NCBI GenBank assembly: GCA_947501565.1
Contig: CANMWJ010000001.1
Coordinates: forward strand, 1-64,000
Length of the DNA stretch: 64,000 nucleotides
From: an uncultured Marinobacterium sp.
GTDB taxonomy: Bacteria; Pseudomonadota; Gammaproteobacteria; Pseudomonadales; Balneatricaceae
Direction: 5' to 3'
The notes below the pieces were generated by a model, which was not told where the DNA came from, did no database searches, and saw only the letters and a program-made list of their open reading frames with translations. Every line of letters begins with the position of its first letter. Positions within the stretch are counted from its first letter, which is position 1. Position numbers and translations under genes: made by a program. This document shows positions 51,518-60,679 of the stretch, piece by piece.

Positions 51518-52540
51518 ATGGATATTAAACAAGCTTTGGCTGCGGCGGTTGAACGTCGTGACCTGACATCTGACGAGATGAAAGCGGTGATGCGTCAGAT
51601 CATGACTGGCGAAGCGACCGAAGCGCAGATCGGCGGTTTCCTGATCGCCATGCGTATGAAAGGCGAAACCGTTGACGAGATCAGCGCGGCGGCTGCCGTA
51701 ATGCGTGAACTTGCGGTGCCAGTATCGATCCAGAGCGCTAACGCGGTGGATATCGTTGGTACCGGCGGTGACGGTTCCAACCTGTTTAACGTCTCCAGCG
51801 CGTCCTCTTTTGTAGTGGCGGCTGCAGGCGGCAACGTAGCGAAACACGGTAACCGTTCCGTATCCTCCAGTTCCGGTGCGGCCGACCTGCTGGAAACGGC
51901 GGGGGTGAACCTGGCGCTGAACCCTGAACAGGTGGCACGTTGCATCGATGAGATCGGCGTGGGCTTTATGTTTGCGCCACAGCACCACAGTGCGATGAAA
52001 TATGCGATCGGTCCACGTAAAGAGATGGCGCTGCGTACGCTGTTTAACGTGCTGGGTCCACTGACCAACCCGGCCGGTGCCAAACACTATCTGCTGGGTG
52101 TGTTTGACGGCGCCCTGTGCCGTCCGCTGGCGGAAGCGCTGCAGGCACTGGGTGCCAAACATGCGCTGGTGGTTCACGCCGAAGACGGTCTTGATGAGAT
52201 CAGCCTGGCGGGTAACACCCAGGTGGCTGAGCTGAAAGAAGGTGAAGTAACCGAATACACGCTAACCCCGGAAGATGCGGGTATCGAATGCCAGAGCCTG
52301 GATGGCCTGCAGGTACACAGCTCAGACGAGAGTCTGGCGCTGATCCGTGCTGCATTTGCCGGTGAGAACTCGAAGGCGATCGATATGATCTCCCTCAATG
52401 CTGGCGCAGCGATCTACGCCGCGGATCTGGCATATAGCCTGCAAGCGGGTGTGGCGAAAGCGAAAGAAACAATCCTCTCCGGCGCCGCAGCGGCGAAGGT
52501 TGAGGAGCTGGCGCAGTTCAGCCAGGGATTTAAAGGTTAA
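51518..52540 (+). CDS. trpD: Anthranilate phosphoribosyltransferase
   Basis: Adds phosphoribose to anthranilate. 340 residues from the ATG at 51518 ([16 protein letters not shown]), with AGGTTGGTAAG before it; a TTG at 51506 is unlikely. Motifs: [18 protein letters not shown] for [24 protein letters not shown], and [19 protein letters not shown]. Three bases before the trpC start. Confidence 0.97.
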   Translation: MDIKQALAAAVERRDLTSDEMKAVMRQIMTGEATEAQIGGFLIAMRMKGETVDEISAAAAVMRELAVPVSIQSANAVDIVGTGGDGSNLFNVSSASSFVVAAAGGNVAKHGNRSVSSSSGAADLLETAGVNLALNPEQVARCIDEIGVGFMFAPQHHSAMKYAIGPRKEMALRTLFNVLGPLTNPAGAKHYLLGVFDGALCRPLAEALQALGAKHALVVHAEDGLDEISLAGNTQVAELKEGEVTEYTLTPEDAGIECQSLDGLQVHSSDESLALIRAAFAGENSKAIDMISLNAGAAIYAADLAYSLQAGVAKAKETILSGAAAAKVEELAQFSQGFKG

Positions 52541-52543
52541 GTG

Positions 52544-53353
52544 ATGTCTGATACACCAACGATTCTGAAGAAAATTCTGGCGCGCAAAGCGGAAGAGGTG
52601 GCTGAGCGCTCTGCCAAGGTTTCCATCGACGATCTGAAAGCGCAGATCGAAGCGCAAAAGGGCGGCGACACCGACCCGCGTGGTTTTGTCGATAGCATGG
52701 CACGCGCTATCGCTGAAGGCCGCTCTGCGGTGATTGCGGAAGCGAAAAAAGCGAGCCCATCCAAGGGCGTGATCCGTGAGAACTTCGTACCGGCGGAGAT
52801 CGCTCAGTCCTACGAAGCGGGTGGCGCCAGCTGCCTGTCCGTGCTGACCGATGCGGATTATTTCCAGGGCTGTGAGGAGTACCTGCAGCAGGCGCGTGCT
52901 GCTTGTTCCCTGCCGGTGATCCGCAAAGACTTTATCGTTGATCCGTATCAGGTGTACGAAGCCCGTGCGATCGGTGCGGACTGCATTCTGCTGATTGTGG
53001 CAGCGCTGGAAGATCAGCAGATGGCTGATCTGAACACGCTGGCCCACGAGCTGGGTATGGATGTGCTGGTGGAAGTGCACAACGGTGAAGAGCTGGCGCG
53101 TGCGCTGCCGCTGGGTAACCGCCTGATCGGTATCAACAACCGCGACCTGCACACCTTCAACCTGTCGCTGGATCACACTTTTGAGCTGCTGGATCGCATT
53201 CCGGAAGACACCATCGTGGTGACCGAGAGTGGCATCCACACCCAAGATGATGTGGCAGTGATGCGTGAACGCGATGTACACAGCTTCCTGGTGGGTGAAG
53301 CGTTTATGCGCGCTGACGACCCGGGTAGCAAGCTTAAAGAGCTGTTTGAATAA
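52544..53353 (+). CDS. trpC: Indole-3-glycerol phosphate synthase
   Basis: Closes the indole ring. 269-residue TIM barrel, not fused to Trp[53 protein letters not shown] and [14 protein letters not shown]-type end ([14 protein letters not shown]). ATG 52544 is preferred to the GTG at 52541 because of the AGG at 52534. Last gene of the trpE-G-D-C run. Confidence 0.97.
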   Translation: MSDTPTILKKILARKAEEVAERSAKVSIDDLKAQIEAQKGGDTDPRGFVDSMARAIAEGRSAVIAEAKKASPSKGVIRENFVPAEIAQSYEAGGASCLSVLTDADYFQGCEEYLQQARAACSLPVIRKDFIVDPYQVYEARAIGADCILLIVAALEDQQMADLNTLAHELGMDVLVEVHNGEELARALPLGNRLIGINNRDLHTFNLSLDHTFELLDRIPEDTIVVTESGIHTQDDVAVMRERDVHSFLVGEAFMRADDPGSKLKELFE

Positions 53354-53430
53354 GATAATAAAGATAGCAACTCAGGCTCGCGCAAACGGGCCAGTTCTTT
53401 GCTGGAAGGCTAAAGTCGGAGATAAGCAAC

Positions 53431-53844
53431 GTGGATATGAGTGCAAAAGTTAAGTGGGACGGTGATGTGCGCTTTCAGGGCACAACCGGTTCCGGTTTTG
53501 ATGTAATGATCGACGGCGAGCTGAAACAGGGCCCGCGTCCGATGGAACTGATGTTGCTGGGCTTGGGTGGCTGCACCAGCTACGACGTGGTGGGTATCCT
53601 GAAGAAAACCCGTCAGGACGTGGTGGACTGTGTGGCTGAGATCGACGCCAAGCGTTCCGATGAGATTCCTGCGGTATTTACCGATATCCACGTGAAGTTT
53701 GTGGTGAGCGGTCGCAACCTGAAAGAGAAACACGTTGCCCGTGCTGTGAAACTCTCTGCAGAAGAGTATTGCTCAGCGTCTCTGATGCTGGAGCGCGGTG
53801 GTGTGAACATTACGCACAGCTACGAGATTGTTGAGGTCGAGTAA
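53431..53844 (+). CDS. OsmC family protein (YhfA-like)
   Basis: 137 residues of the OsmC/Ohr fold, with the nucleophilic Cys in LGLGGCTSYDVVGIL and a second Cys in SAEEYCSASLML, the two-Cys thiol peroxidase arrangement. YhfA-type members are poorly characterised; hydroperoxide reduction is the family expectation. The GTG at 53431 is favoured: GGAG is nine bases upstream (53418-53421), whereas the ATG at 53437 is too far. In pseudomonads an OsmC gene also lies near trpGDC. Confidence 0.9.
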   Translation: MDMSAKVKWDGDVRFQGTTGSGFDVMIDGELKQGPRPMELMLLGLGGCTSYDVVGILKKTRQDVVDCVAEIDAKRSDEIPAVFTDIHVKFVVSGRNLKEKHVARAVKLSAEEYCSASLMLERGGVNITHSYEIVEVE

Positions 53845-54157
53845 GTCTCAGACCTGCAAAAATCGTCAAGTGCAAAGCCGGTTATCAACCGGCTTTTTTA
53901 TGTCTGCGTCCTCTCGCGTGCTTAATCCGGTACACAGCAGCTGGAATGGCTCCCGCCCTTTTTTATTTACGGGTCTTTACTCAAATCCGCTTGAAGGCCG
54001 CCCAAGCTTTGCTAGGCTGTACTGATACCGAGGATTTGCAGTAAGGCTCCGGAAGACTTCAGTCGCTGTCTGAAGACGTTATCGGACCGGAATTCGATAT
54101 CCGTCCGGACCTTAAATCGCCTGTACTCATAAGAATAAAATACAGGAAGATTTAACG
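53845..54157. other. Intergenic region before the SUOX-like/GGDEF-EAL operon, 313 bp
   Basis: After the OsmC terminator the remaining ~255 bp have no gene. A weak promoter (TTGAAG 53991-53996, 16-base spacer, TAGGCT 54013-54018) is followed by two hairpins: CTTCAG/CTGAAG with a 7-base loop (54057-54075) and CGGAC-C-GGA/TCC-GTCCG with an 8-base loop (54083-54107). Neither has a T-run, so they look like leader RNA structure or operators rather than terminators. Confidence 0.5.
53874..53899 (+). terminator. Intrinsic terminator after the OsmC gene
   Basis: AAGCCGGTT ATC AACCGGCTT, nine perfect pairs, followed by a T-run (53894-53899). Confidence 0.93.
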
Positions 54158-54667
54158 ATGAATAGGATGCAAGCCAGGACTGCCATCGTTCTCTCTTTAT
54201 TCATCCTGCCTGCTCAGGCAGAGCATGTACCTCTCTCACTGCCCAGCAACGCCGTCATCCTTACTGTCACCGGCAATATCAGTCGCACCAATGTCCGTGA
54301 TCAGGCTCATCTGGATCGGTCGATGCTGGATGCGCTCCCTCAACACCAGATTGATACCCACACGCCCTGGACGGAGGGGCAAAACCGCTTTCAGGGCGTT
54401 CAGGTCGCCTCTCTGTTGCAGCACCTGGGCGCTGATGGTCAGTATGTCACCGTTCAGGCGCTGGATGACTTTACCGCACGAATACCTTTGGCGGATCTGA
54501 AAAAGTACAACGCATTGCTGGCACTTAAGAAGGACGGCAAGGTGATGTCGATACGCCAGAAAGGACCGCTATGGCTGATCTTTCCGCTCAAGCGTTATCC
54601 CGAGATCGATCAGGCGGTCTATCACGACCGGATGGTCTGGCAGCTCAATTCGATAGATGTGAGATAA
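54158..54667 (+). CDS. Periplasmic SUOX-fold (oxidoreductase molybdopterin-binding-like) protein
   Basis: 169 residues: signal peptide (to LPAQA), then a domain with the pattern HTPWTEGQNRFQGVQVASLL, VTVQALDDFTARIPLADLKK (shortened) and KGPLWLIFPL, which is the sulfite-oxidase-type fold. The mature protein has no cysteine at all, so the molybdenum-ligating Cys of true SUOX enzymes is missing and redox catalysis is unlikely. It ends four bases before a membrane GGDEF-EAL gene with a periplasmic sensory region, so a sensor or ligand-binding role for that enzyme is the best inference. AGGA precedes the ATG by ten bases. Confidence 0.75.
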   Translation: MNRMQARTAIVLSLFILPAQAEHVPLSLPSNAVILTVTGNISRTNVRDQAHLDRSMLDALPQHQIDTHTPWTEGQNRFQGVQVASLLQHLGADGQYVTVQALDDFTARIPLADLKKYNALLALKKDGKVMSIRQKGPLWLIFPLKRYPEIDQAVYHDRMVWQLNSIDVR

Positions 54668-54671
54668 GACG

Positions 54672-56618
54672 ATGCGTAGGACACGATTTGTCCTGCTGAT
54701 GCTGGTGGTGCTGACCTTTGCGGCTAGCGCGGTGGTCGCTTTCCATCGTCATAAGCAGACAGCAGATATTCTCGCCGTATCCGATAAGACCTCAGCCTGG
54801 ACACTGATAAGTCTGGAGACCGAATACCTGAAGTTTATCCAGGCGTTGCAGCGTTATGCACTCGAAGAGGGCGGCAGTGATCCGTTGCGCCAGCGTTTTG
54901 AAATTCTATGGAGTCGCATCGACGTGGCGTTGGAGGGTAAAGAGTCGACGATGCTGCGGCAGAACCCGGACGTCAGACGCTTGGTTGACGCGATGCGGGT
55001 GGCATTAGCGGAGCTTGAAGGGATGGTCTTTGCGCTGGAACCGGGTAAAACACCGGCCTATGAACGTATTCGGGACCGACTGGAGCCTTTCGCACTGCCG
55101 TTGCGGCAAGCTGTCGGCAGCCATTTTCGTGGTCGAGAAGCATACGCCAATAGGGACGCTGCCGACGAGGTTCACCAGGAGTTTGGCGTTTACCTGTTCG
55201 GATTGTTTCTCAGTGGCATGGCAATGATCGTGTTCCTGTTACTGGAAAGCCGTAAGAGTCGGCGTCAGGCGTTGCATGATAGCCTGACGGATCTGCCCAA
55301 TCGTCTGCACTTTTCCAGCCACCTGAAGGCAACACTGCAACAGGCAGAATGTGAATCGTCCATATTCGCGGTTCATGTGATCGATCTGGACGGTTTCAAA
55401 GAGGTGAACGATACCCTCGGGCATGCGGCAGGCGATGTACTGCTGAAGCATGTGGCGGATGTGCTGAGCCAGGATATGCGTGCCAACGATTTAGTCGCCC
55501 GTTTGGGAGGTGATGAGTTTGCCATCATCCAGACCGGGATTCAGAGTGCTGACTGTGCTGCCAAGCTTGCACAACGGATCAGCGAGAGTATCGGGCATGA
55601 AGTGGATGTGTTCGGTAACAGCTGTATGGTGGCCGCCAGCATCGGTATCAGTATCTATCCCCAGGATACTGAAAATCCGACTCAATTACTGATTAACGCC
55701 GATATGGCGATGTACAGGGCAAAAGCGTCGCGCAATCTTAATTTCTGCTTTTTCGAGCCGCAGATGAACAGCGCTATTTTACGGCGTAAGGCACTGGCTG
55801 ATGACCTGCGTTATGCGATCTCCAACGACGAGCTGACGTTGGTATACCAGCCCGTTATCGATCTGAACAGCAACCGTATTGTATCGGTGGAAGCGCTGCT
55901 CCGTTGGCAACATGACCTCTACGGCGAGATCTCACCACTGGAACTGGTGTCGGTTGCAGAGATGTATGGTCAGTCGATTGCTCTGAACGAGTGGGTGCTG
56001 GAACAGGCTTGTGCGCAGATGAAGCGGTGGCGGCAATCGTGTCTGCCACCGATTCAGATGGCGGTGAATATCTCTCCTGGCATGTACGCCCGGGGGCAAT
56101 TGGTGGAGTCGGTGACGCGGATACTGCAGCGTAATGGCTTGCGCGGAGAGGACCTGATTATAGAGGTGACCGAAGATACCACCATGCGCGATATTGATGC
56201 GTCGCCGGAGATCCTGCAGGGGCTCCGGGCGCAGGGAATCGAGCTGGCTTTGGATGATTTCGGCACCGGTTACTCATCCCTCAGTCATCTTAAACAGCTG
56301 CCAGTCCAGCGTCTCAAAATCGATAAATCCTTTGTTCAGGATCTGGGGCAAGCCCCGCACGACACCCAGTTTATCCACACTATCATTCAGCTGGGGCAGA
56401 GCCTGGGGATGAAAATTGTTGTCGAAGGCGTGGAAACGGTCGAAAACCTCGGCCAGATGCGCAGCCATTCCTGTGAGATGGTACAGGGTTACTATTTCTG
56501 TCGTCCGTCCGGGCCTGAGGAGATTGCACGCCGGCTTGCGCAGCAAAGTCCTGAGGAGCGCGGTGCGGTTGGGCTGTGCGAGCCCGAGGAGCATTGTGCG
56601 CTGGTATCTGAACGCTGA
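54672..56618 (+). CDS. Membrane GGDEF-EAL c-di-GMP enzyme
   Basis: 648 residues. Two membrane helices (about 5-24 and 171-192) flank a ~145-residue helical periplasmic sensor. The GGDEF domain has intact GGDEF at 279-283 and an I-site RAND (270-273) five residues upstream, so cyclase activity with product inhibition is possible. The EAL domain has VEALLRW (EAL 407-409), VNISP, the Glu in IIEVTED, DDFGTGYSSL (528-537), LKIDKSF and VVEGVET, all the metal and catalytic positions of active phosphodiesterases. Both activities therefore look intact. Four bases after the SUOX-like gene, clearly one operon. Which activity dominates cannot be read from sequence. Confidence 0.93.
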   Translation: MRRTRFVLLMLVVLTFAASAVVAFHRHKQTADILAVSDKTSAWTLISLETEYLKFIQALQRYALEEGGSDPLRQRFEILWSRIDVALEGKESTMLRQNPDVRRLVDAMRVALAELEGMVFALEPGKTPAYERIRDRLEPFALPLRQAVGSHFRGREAYANRDAADEVHQEFGVYLFGLFLSGMAMIVFLLLESRKSRRQALHDSLTDLPNRLHFSSHLKATLQQAECESSIFAVHVIDLDGFKEVNDTLGHAAGDVLLKHVADVLSQDMRANDLVARLGGDEFAIIQTGIQSADCAAKLAQRISESIGHEVDVFGNSCMVAASIGISIYPQDTENPTQLLINADMAMYRAKASRNLNFCFFEPQMNSAILRRKALADDLRYAISNDELTLVYQPVIDLNSNRIVSVEALLRWQHDLYGEISPLELVSVAEMYGQSIALNEWVLEQACAQMKRWRQSCLPPIQMAVNISPGMYARGQLVESVTRILQRNGLRGEDLIIEVTEDTTMRDIDASPEILQGLRAQGIELALDDFGTGYSSLSHLKQLPVQRLKIDKSFVQDLGQAPHDTQFIHTIIQLGQSLGMKIVVEGVETVENLGQMRSHSCEMVQGYYFCRPSGPEEIARRLAQQSPEERGAVGLCEPEEHCALVSER

Positions 56619-56703
56619 AAACAGATGCTGCTGTTGTACTGAACTCCCTGTCTTTTATCCGACTCAAAACCTATACGTACGGTTGCCTTAAGCGGGAGGC
56701 GAT

Positions 56704-57168
56704 GTGATCTATCGTTTCGGTTGGGTTTTAATTGTGATGCTTGGGCTTAGCGGTTGTGCCACCCTCGACCGCGACGCTTGTTTGGCGGGTGATTGGTACC
56801 AGATCGGTTTGAGCGATGGGCAAAACGGTTACCCTGTTAAGCAGCAGAACAAGCATAACGAAGCCTGTGCTGATTACGGCATCGCGGTGGTCGAAGCGGA
56901 TTATCTGCGCGGACACGCCGACGGTCTGGTGGATTACTGTACGCCGGAGAAAGGCTACCGGGTGGGATTGAATCGAGGGCATTACGCGAATGTGTGCCCT
57001 GATGAAACTGAAGCCGCTTTTCTGGATGCTTACCGCGAGGGGCGTCATCGCGCTTTATTGCGCTGCCTGGATGAGATCGAACGTGATTGGTATTTCTACG
57101 GCCATCACGGATATTACGGTCGCCATTACTATCCGTTTACGCGTATCCGCTCCCTGCACTGCTATTGA
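56704..57168 (+). CDS. DUF2799 family lipoprotein
   Basis: 154 residues with a lipobox (MLGLSGCATLD) and repeated GxxDGxxG-type segments (WYQIGLSDGQNG, YLRGHADGLVDYC, YRVGLNRGHY), typical of DUF2799. C-terminus is rich in Tyr, His and Arg. Function unknown; probably an outer-membrane lipoprotein. GTG start with GGGAGG four bases upstream (56694-56699). Confidence 0.85.
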   Translation: MIYRFGWVLIVMLGLSGCATLDRDACLAGDWYQIGLSDGQNGYPVKQQNKHNEACADYGIAVVEADYLRGHADGLVDYCTPEKGYRVGLNRGHYANVCPDETEAAFLDAYREGRHRALLRCLDEIERDWYFYGHHGYYGRHYYPFTRIRSLHCY

Positions 57169-57222
57169 GGCAGTATGACCTTAAGCAGATGCTTAAGTCG
57201 CTGAGCCCGCCCTGTATTCCCC

Positions 57223-57251
57223 TTGTACACAGGCTGCACTGTGCGTATAAT
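57223..57251 (+). promoter_or_regulatory. Strong sigma-70 promoter of rpsF-rpsR-rplI
   Basis: TTGTAC (57223-57228), 17-base spacer, TATAAT (57246-57251). Five of six and six of six consensus matches; the leader to rpsF would be about 67 bases. Confidence 0.88.
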
Positions 57252-57278
57252 GCCGCGTCCTTGAAAATTAACCTCCTT

Positions 57279-57302
57279 GCTTTCGGTAACATCACCGAAG
57301 GC
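57279..57302 (+). promoter_or_regulatory. rpsF leader hairpin, candidate S6:S18 autoregulatory site
   Basis: GCTTTCGGT and ACCGAAGGC form a nine-pair stem (one G-U) with loop AACATC, containing a CCG in the 3' arm, 10 bases before the TAAGGAG ribosome-binding site. rpsF leaders in many bacteria carry a CCG-containing structure bound by the S6:S18 complex; the match to that consensus is by position and the CCG only. Confidence 0.5.
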
Positions 57303-57324
57303 TATCAACCCGTAAGGAGCTGAA

Positions 57325-57735
57325 ATGCGTCATTACGAAATCGTATTCCTGGTTCACCCGAACCAGAGCGAACAGGTTCCGGCAATGATCGAGCGTTACA
57401 CTGGTGTTATCACTGGTGCTGACGGTCAGATTCACCGTCTGGAAGACTGGGGCCGTCGTCACCTGGCTTACCCAATCAACAACGCTCACAAAGCACACTA
57501 CGTTCTGATGAACATCGAGTGTGGTCAGGAAGCGCTGGACGAACTGGAAAACCTGTTCCGTTACAACGACGCTGTGCTGCGTAGCATGGTTATCCGTCGT
57601 AAAGAAGCAGTCACTGGCGATTCTCCTATCAAAGCTGCAGAATCTCGCGAAGACCGTAAACCACGTCGCGACGAGAAGCCTGAAGCTAAGAAGGAAGAAG
57701 CACCTGCTGAAGCTAAAGAAGCTTCTGCTGAGTAA
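57325..57735 (+). CDS. rpsF: 30S ribosomal protein S6
   Basis: 136 residues: conserved core [40 protein letters not shown] and [12 protein letters not shown], with a long acidic/Lys/Ala C-terminal tail typical of proteobacterial S6. TAAGGAG lies five bases before the ATG. First gene of the S6-S18-L9 operon; S6 pairs with S18 on the 30S platform. Confidence 0.98.
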   Translation: MRHYEIVFLVHPNQSEQVPAMIERYTGVITGADGQIHRLEDWGRRHLAYPINNAHKAHYVLMNIECGQEALDELENLFRYNDAVLRSMVIRRKEAVTGDSPIKAAESREDRKPRRDEKPEAKKEEAPAEAKEASAE

Positions 57736-57764
57736 TCACCTGACTAATTCTGAGGAGAGACCAA

Positions 57765-57992
57765 ATGGCTCGTTTTTTCCGTCGTCGTAAGTTCTGCCGT
57801 TTCACAGCTGAAGGTGTTCAGGAGATCGATTACAAAGATCTGGACACTCTGAAAGGCTACGTTACCGAAACTGGTAAAATCGTACCTAGCCGTATCACTG
57901 GTACTAAAGCTCGCTACCAGCGTCAGCTGGCTACCGCTATCAAGCGTGCGCGCTTCATCGCTCTGCTGCCATACACTGACAGCCACCAGTAA
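57765..57992 (+). CDS. rpsR: 30S ribosomal protein S18
   Basis: 75 residues, basic, standard length: [40 protein letters not shown]. Binds as a heterodimer with S6. 29 bp after rpsF. Confidence 0.98.
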   Translation: MARFFRRRKFCRFTAEGVQEIDYKDLDTLKGYVTETGKIVPSRITGTKARYQRQLATAIKRARFIALLPYTDSHQ

Positions 57993-58052
57993 GTTGTGAA
58001 TAAGCTGCCGTCAGTGAACAGATGGCAGAGAACTGAATAAGAGGTTTCCGAG

Positions 58053-58499
58053 ATGGAAGTAATCCTGCTCGAAAAAATTGGTAAGCTGGGTAACCTGGGT
58101 GACAAGGTTGCTGTTAAAGCTGGTTACGGCCGTAACTTCCTGATTCCACAGGGTAAAGCTGTTCCTGCTACCGAAGCAAACGTTGCAAAATTCGAAGAGC
58201 GTCGCGCTGAGCTGGAAGCAGCTGCTGCAGAAGCTCTGTCCGCTGCAACTGCACGCGCTGAAGCTCTGAACGAAAAAGAAGTTACTATCGTTTCCAAAGC
58301 TGGTGACGAAGGTAAGCTGTTCGGTTCTATCGGTACTAAAGATATCGCTGATGCGGTAACTGCTGCTGGTACTGAAGTTGAGAAGAGCGAAGTTCGTCTG
58401 CCGGAAGGCGCTCTGCGCAACATCGGCGAGTTCGACGTTGATGTTCAGCTGCACCCAGAAGTAACTGCAACTATCAAGCTGACTATCGTCGCTGAATAA
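58053..58499 (+). CDS. rplI: 50S ribosomal protein L9
   Basis: 148 residues: N-terminal RNA-binding domain ([37 protein letters not shown]), long connecting helix rich in Ala/Glu, and C-terminal domain ([15 protein letters not shown]). Last gene of the ribosomal operon; dnaB follows after a terminator. Confidence 0.98.
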   Translation: MEVILLEKIGKLGNLGDKVAVKAGYGRNFLIPQGKAVPATEANVAKFEERRAELEAAAAEALSAATARAEALNEKEVTIVSKAGDEGKLFGSIGTKDIADAVTAAGTEVEKSEVRLPEGALRNIGEFDVDVQLHPEVTATIKLTIVAE

Positions 58500-58517
58500 T
58501 TGCTGCCGTACTTCGGT

Positions 58518-58560
58518 AAAAAAGCACCGCTTGGGGTAACCCAGTGGTGCTTTTTTATTT
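58518..58560 (+). terminator. Intrinsic terminator after rplI
   Basis: AAAAAAGCACC ... GGTGCTTTTTT with an inner TTGGG/CCCA helix; long stem followed by T-rich sequence. The symmetric A/T flanks would also work on the opposite strand, though no gene faces it. Confidence 0.93.
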
Positions 58561-58688
58561 TCTGAGAGTCCGTAAAATACACAACGCTGAGTTGTGAAAT
58601 CCTCCTCCGCATTGGCCATACTTAGGCCTCATCGTATTACGCTGTTATCCACACCCGGTGTTAAACCGGCTACCTGTACCGAGTTGTT

Positions 58689-60083
58689 ATGGAATTTACC
58701 GAGCTAAGCCAGGACGACCTGGCAGACATCAAAGTACCTCCTCACTCCATCGAAGCCGAGCAGTCCGTGCTGGGTGGTTTGATGTTGGATAACAATGCCT
58801 GGGATACCGTGGCCGAGATCGTGGTGGAGGATAACTTCTACCGTCACGATCATCGCCTGATCTTCCGTACCATGACCAAGCTGGTGAACAACGGCCAGCC
58901 GTTGGATGTGGTGACCCTGTCGGAGGAGCTGGATCGTATCGGTGAGCTGGATAACGCCGGTGGCTTGGATTATCTGGTAGACGTGGCGCGTAACACGCCA
59001 AGTGCTTCCAATATTCGTGCGTACTCTGAGATCGTGCGCGACCGCGCGCTGCTGCGGCAGATGATCAGCGCAGCCAATGAGATTGCCGAATCGGCGTTTC
59101 ATCCCGACGGCCGCGCATCGGATGAGCTGCTCAACGAAGCGGAAGCCAAGATCTTTCAGATCGCCGAGGATCGCCCAACCCAGGGTGGCCCCGAAGAGAT
59201 CAATCCACTGCTGAAAAAAGCAGTGGACCGTATCGACTACCTGTTTAACAACGACAGCGATATGACCGGTGTAACCACCGGCTTTGACGACCTGGACGGT
59301 AAAACGGCAGGTATGCAGCCGTCCGATCTGATAATCGTCGCCGCACGTCCGTCGATGGGTAAGACCACCTTCGCCATGAACTTGGTGGAGAACGCCCTGA
59401 TGGCGACCAACCGCCCGGTACTGGTATTCAGCCTGGAGATGCCCGCAGACCAGCTGGTCACGCGTATGTTGTCTTCCCTTGGCCGTATCGATCAGACCCG
59501 TATCCGTACCGGTAAGCTGGAGGATGACGACTGGCCGAAGCTGACCACTGCCGTCAACATGATGCGTGATAAACCGCTGTTTATCGACGATACCGCCGGT
59601 ATCAGCCCGAATGAGATGCGTACCCGTGCGCGCCGTATCGTGCGTGAGCATGGCGATCTAGCCATGATCATGGTCGATTACCTGCAGCTGATGCGGGTTA
59701 AGACCGGTAACATTGAAGGCCGTACGGCGGAGATCTCCGAGATCTCGCGCTCTCTGAAGGCGCTGGCGAAGGAACTGGAGTGTCCGGTAGTGGCGCTGTC
59801 GCAGCTCAACCGTTCCCTGGAGCAACGACCAAATAAACGACCGGTTAACTCCGACCTGCGTGAATCGGGCGCCATCGAGCAGGATGCCGACGTGATCATG
59901 TTTATCTACCGTGATGAGGTCTACAACGAGGATTCACCGGATAAAGGCGTGGCAGAGATCATCATCGGTAAGCAGCGTAACGGTCCAATCGGTACCAGCC
60001 GCCTGGCGTTTATCGGTAAATTTACCAAGTTCGAAAATCTGGCGCCGGATGTTTACGCCCAGTATGCGGGTATGGACGACTGA
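58689..60083 (+). CDS. dnaB: Replicative DNA helicase DnaB
   Basis: Hexameric 5'-3' helicase of the replisome, loader target for DnaG. 464 residues: N-terminal domain (PPHSIEAEQSVLGGLMLDN), linker helix, RecA-like domain with Walker A ARPSMGKTTFAMNL, Walker B IMVDYLQLM and the C-terminal LSQLNRSLEQRPNKRP, DLRESGAIEQDAD. No intein interrupts the Walker regions. Encoded after the rpsF-rpsR-rplI cluster, as in many gammaproteobacteria. Confidence 0.98.
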   Translation: MEFTELSQDDLADIKVPPHSIEAEQSVLGGLMLDNNAWDTVAEIVVEDNFYRHDHRLIFRTMTKLVNNGQPLDVVTLSEELDRIGELDNAGGLDYLVDVARNTPSASNIRAYSEIVRDRALLRQMISAANEIAESAFHPDGRASDELLNEAEAKIFQIAEDRPTQGGPEEINPLLKKAVDRIDYLFNNDSDMTGVTTGFDDLDGKTAGMQPSDLIIVAARPSMGKTTFAMNLVENALMATNRPVLVFSLEMPADQLVTRMLSSLGRIDQTRIRTGKLEDDDWPKLTTAVNMMRDKPLFIDDTAGISPNEMRTRARRIVREHGDLAMIMVDYLQLMRVKTGNIEGRTAEISEISRSLKALAKELECPVVALSQLNRSLEQRPNKRPVNSDLRESGAIEQDADVIMFIYRDEVYNEDSPDKGVAEIIIGKQRNGPIGTSRLAFIGKFTKFENLAPDVYAQYAGMDD

Positions 60084-60127
60084 TACGAACGATCAGTAGA
60101 GACGGCTTAGATAAACGTTGTGAGCAC

Positions 60128-60156
60128 AAAAAAGGGTATCCGAAGATACCCTTTTA
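60128..60156. terminator. Bidirectional intrinsic terminator between dnaB and the thioesterase gene
   Basis: AAAAGGGTATC CGAA GATACCCTTTT: eleven pairs with a CGAA tetraloop and A/T runs on both sides, placed between convergent genes. Confidence 0.92.
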
Positions 60157-60179
60157 TCATTACTCGCAGAGCGTCCCGA

Positions 60180-60611
60180 TCAGGTGCTCTTTTCCATCTT
60201 GTCACGAAAGCCTTCAGGTACAGCGATCACTTTGCGCTGGTCGTAATCGAAGAAGACGATACCGGTTTTAGCGTGCGCAACTTCCACGGCCGTTTTCTTG
60301 TTGGACATCAGGTAGAACAGGTCGCAGCCGTATTTGTTGAAATCGCCGACAGCAACGCTGATCTGAATCTCGTCACCGTAAAAACCCTCTGACTTATAAA
60401 CGATCGCAGAGTCGGTCATGATGATACCGGCGCCTTCCACGTTCATCTCAGTGTAGTGGTAGTGTTCCAGAAAACGTACGCGGGCTTCATGCACCATCGA
60501 CAGCACCGCGTCGTTGCTCAGGTGGCCACCGTAGTTAATGTCACTGATACGAATCGGCAGCTCAGTGGTGAAGGTGTAATGCTCTGGCATATCGATCTTA
60601 ATGCGTGCCAT
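60180..60611 (-). CDS. Hotdog-fold acyl-CoA thioesterase family protein
   Basis: 143 residues of the 4-hydroxybenzoyl-CoA thioesterase-like fold: IRISDINYGGHLSNDAVLSM with the conserved Asp and HLSND helix start, and the later strand KKTAVEVAHAKTGIVFFDYD. Substrate is unknown. It stands alone, convergent with dnaB. Confidence 0.85.
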   Translation of the reverse strand: MARIKIDMPEHYTFTTELPIRISDINYGGHLSNDAVLSMVHEARVRFLEHYHYTEMNVEGAGIIMTDSAIVYKSEGFYGDEIQISVAVGDFNKYGCDLFYLMSNKKTAVEVAHAKTGIVFFDYDQRKVIAVPEGFRDKMEKST

Positions 60612-60679
60612 GATAAATCCTTATACTTGATACAAAATCGCTACATGGATGATGGTATAAAAAGAGGCGTCTTGGGTCT

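Noticed and set aside
52322-53281. 319-codon open frame antisense to trpD/trpC
   Set aside because: Shadow of two strongly conserved genes; spans their junction without its own start signals.
58704-59651. 315-codon open frame antisense to dnaB
   Set aside because: Fully inside dnaB, which is unambiguous; the translated product is rich in His, Gly and Thr with no recognisable domain.
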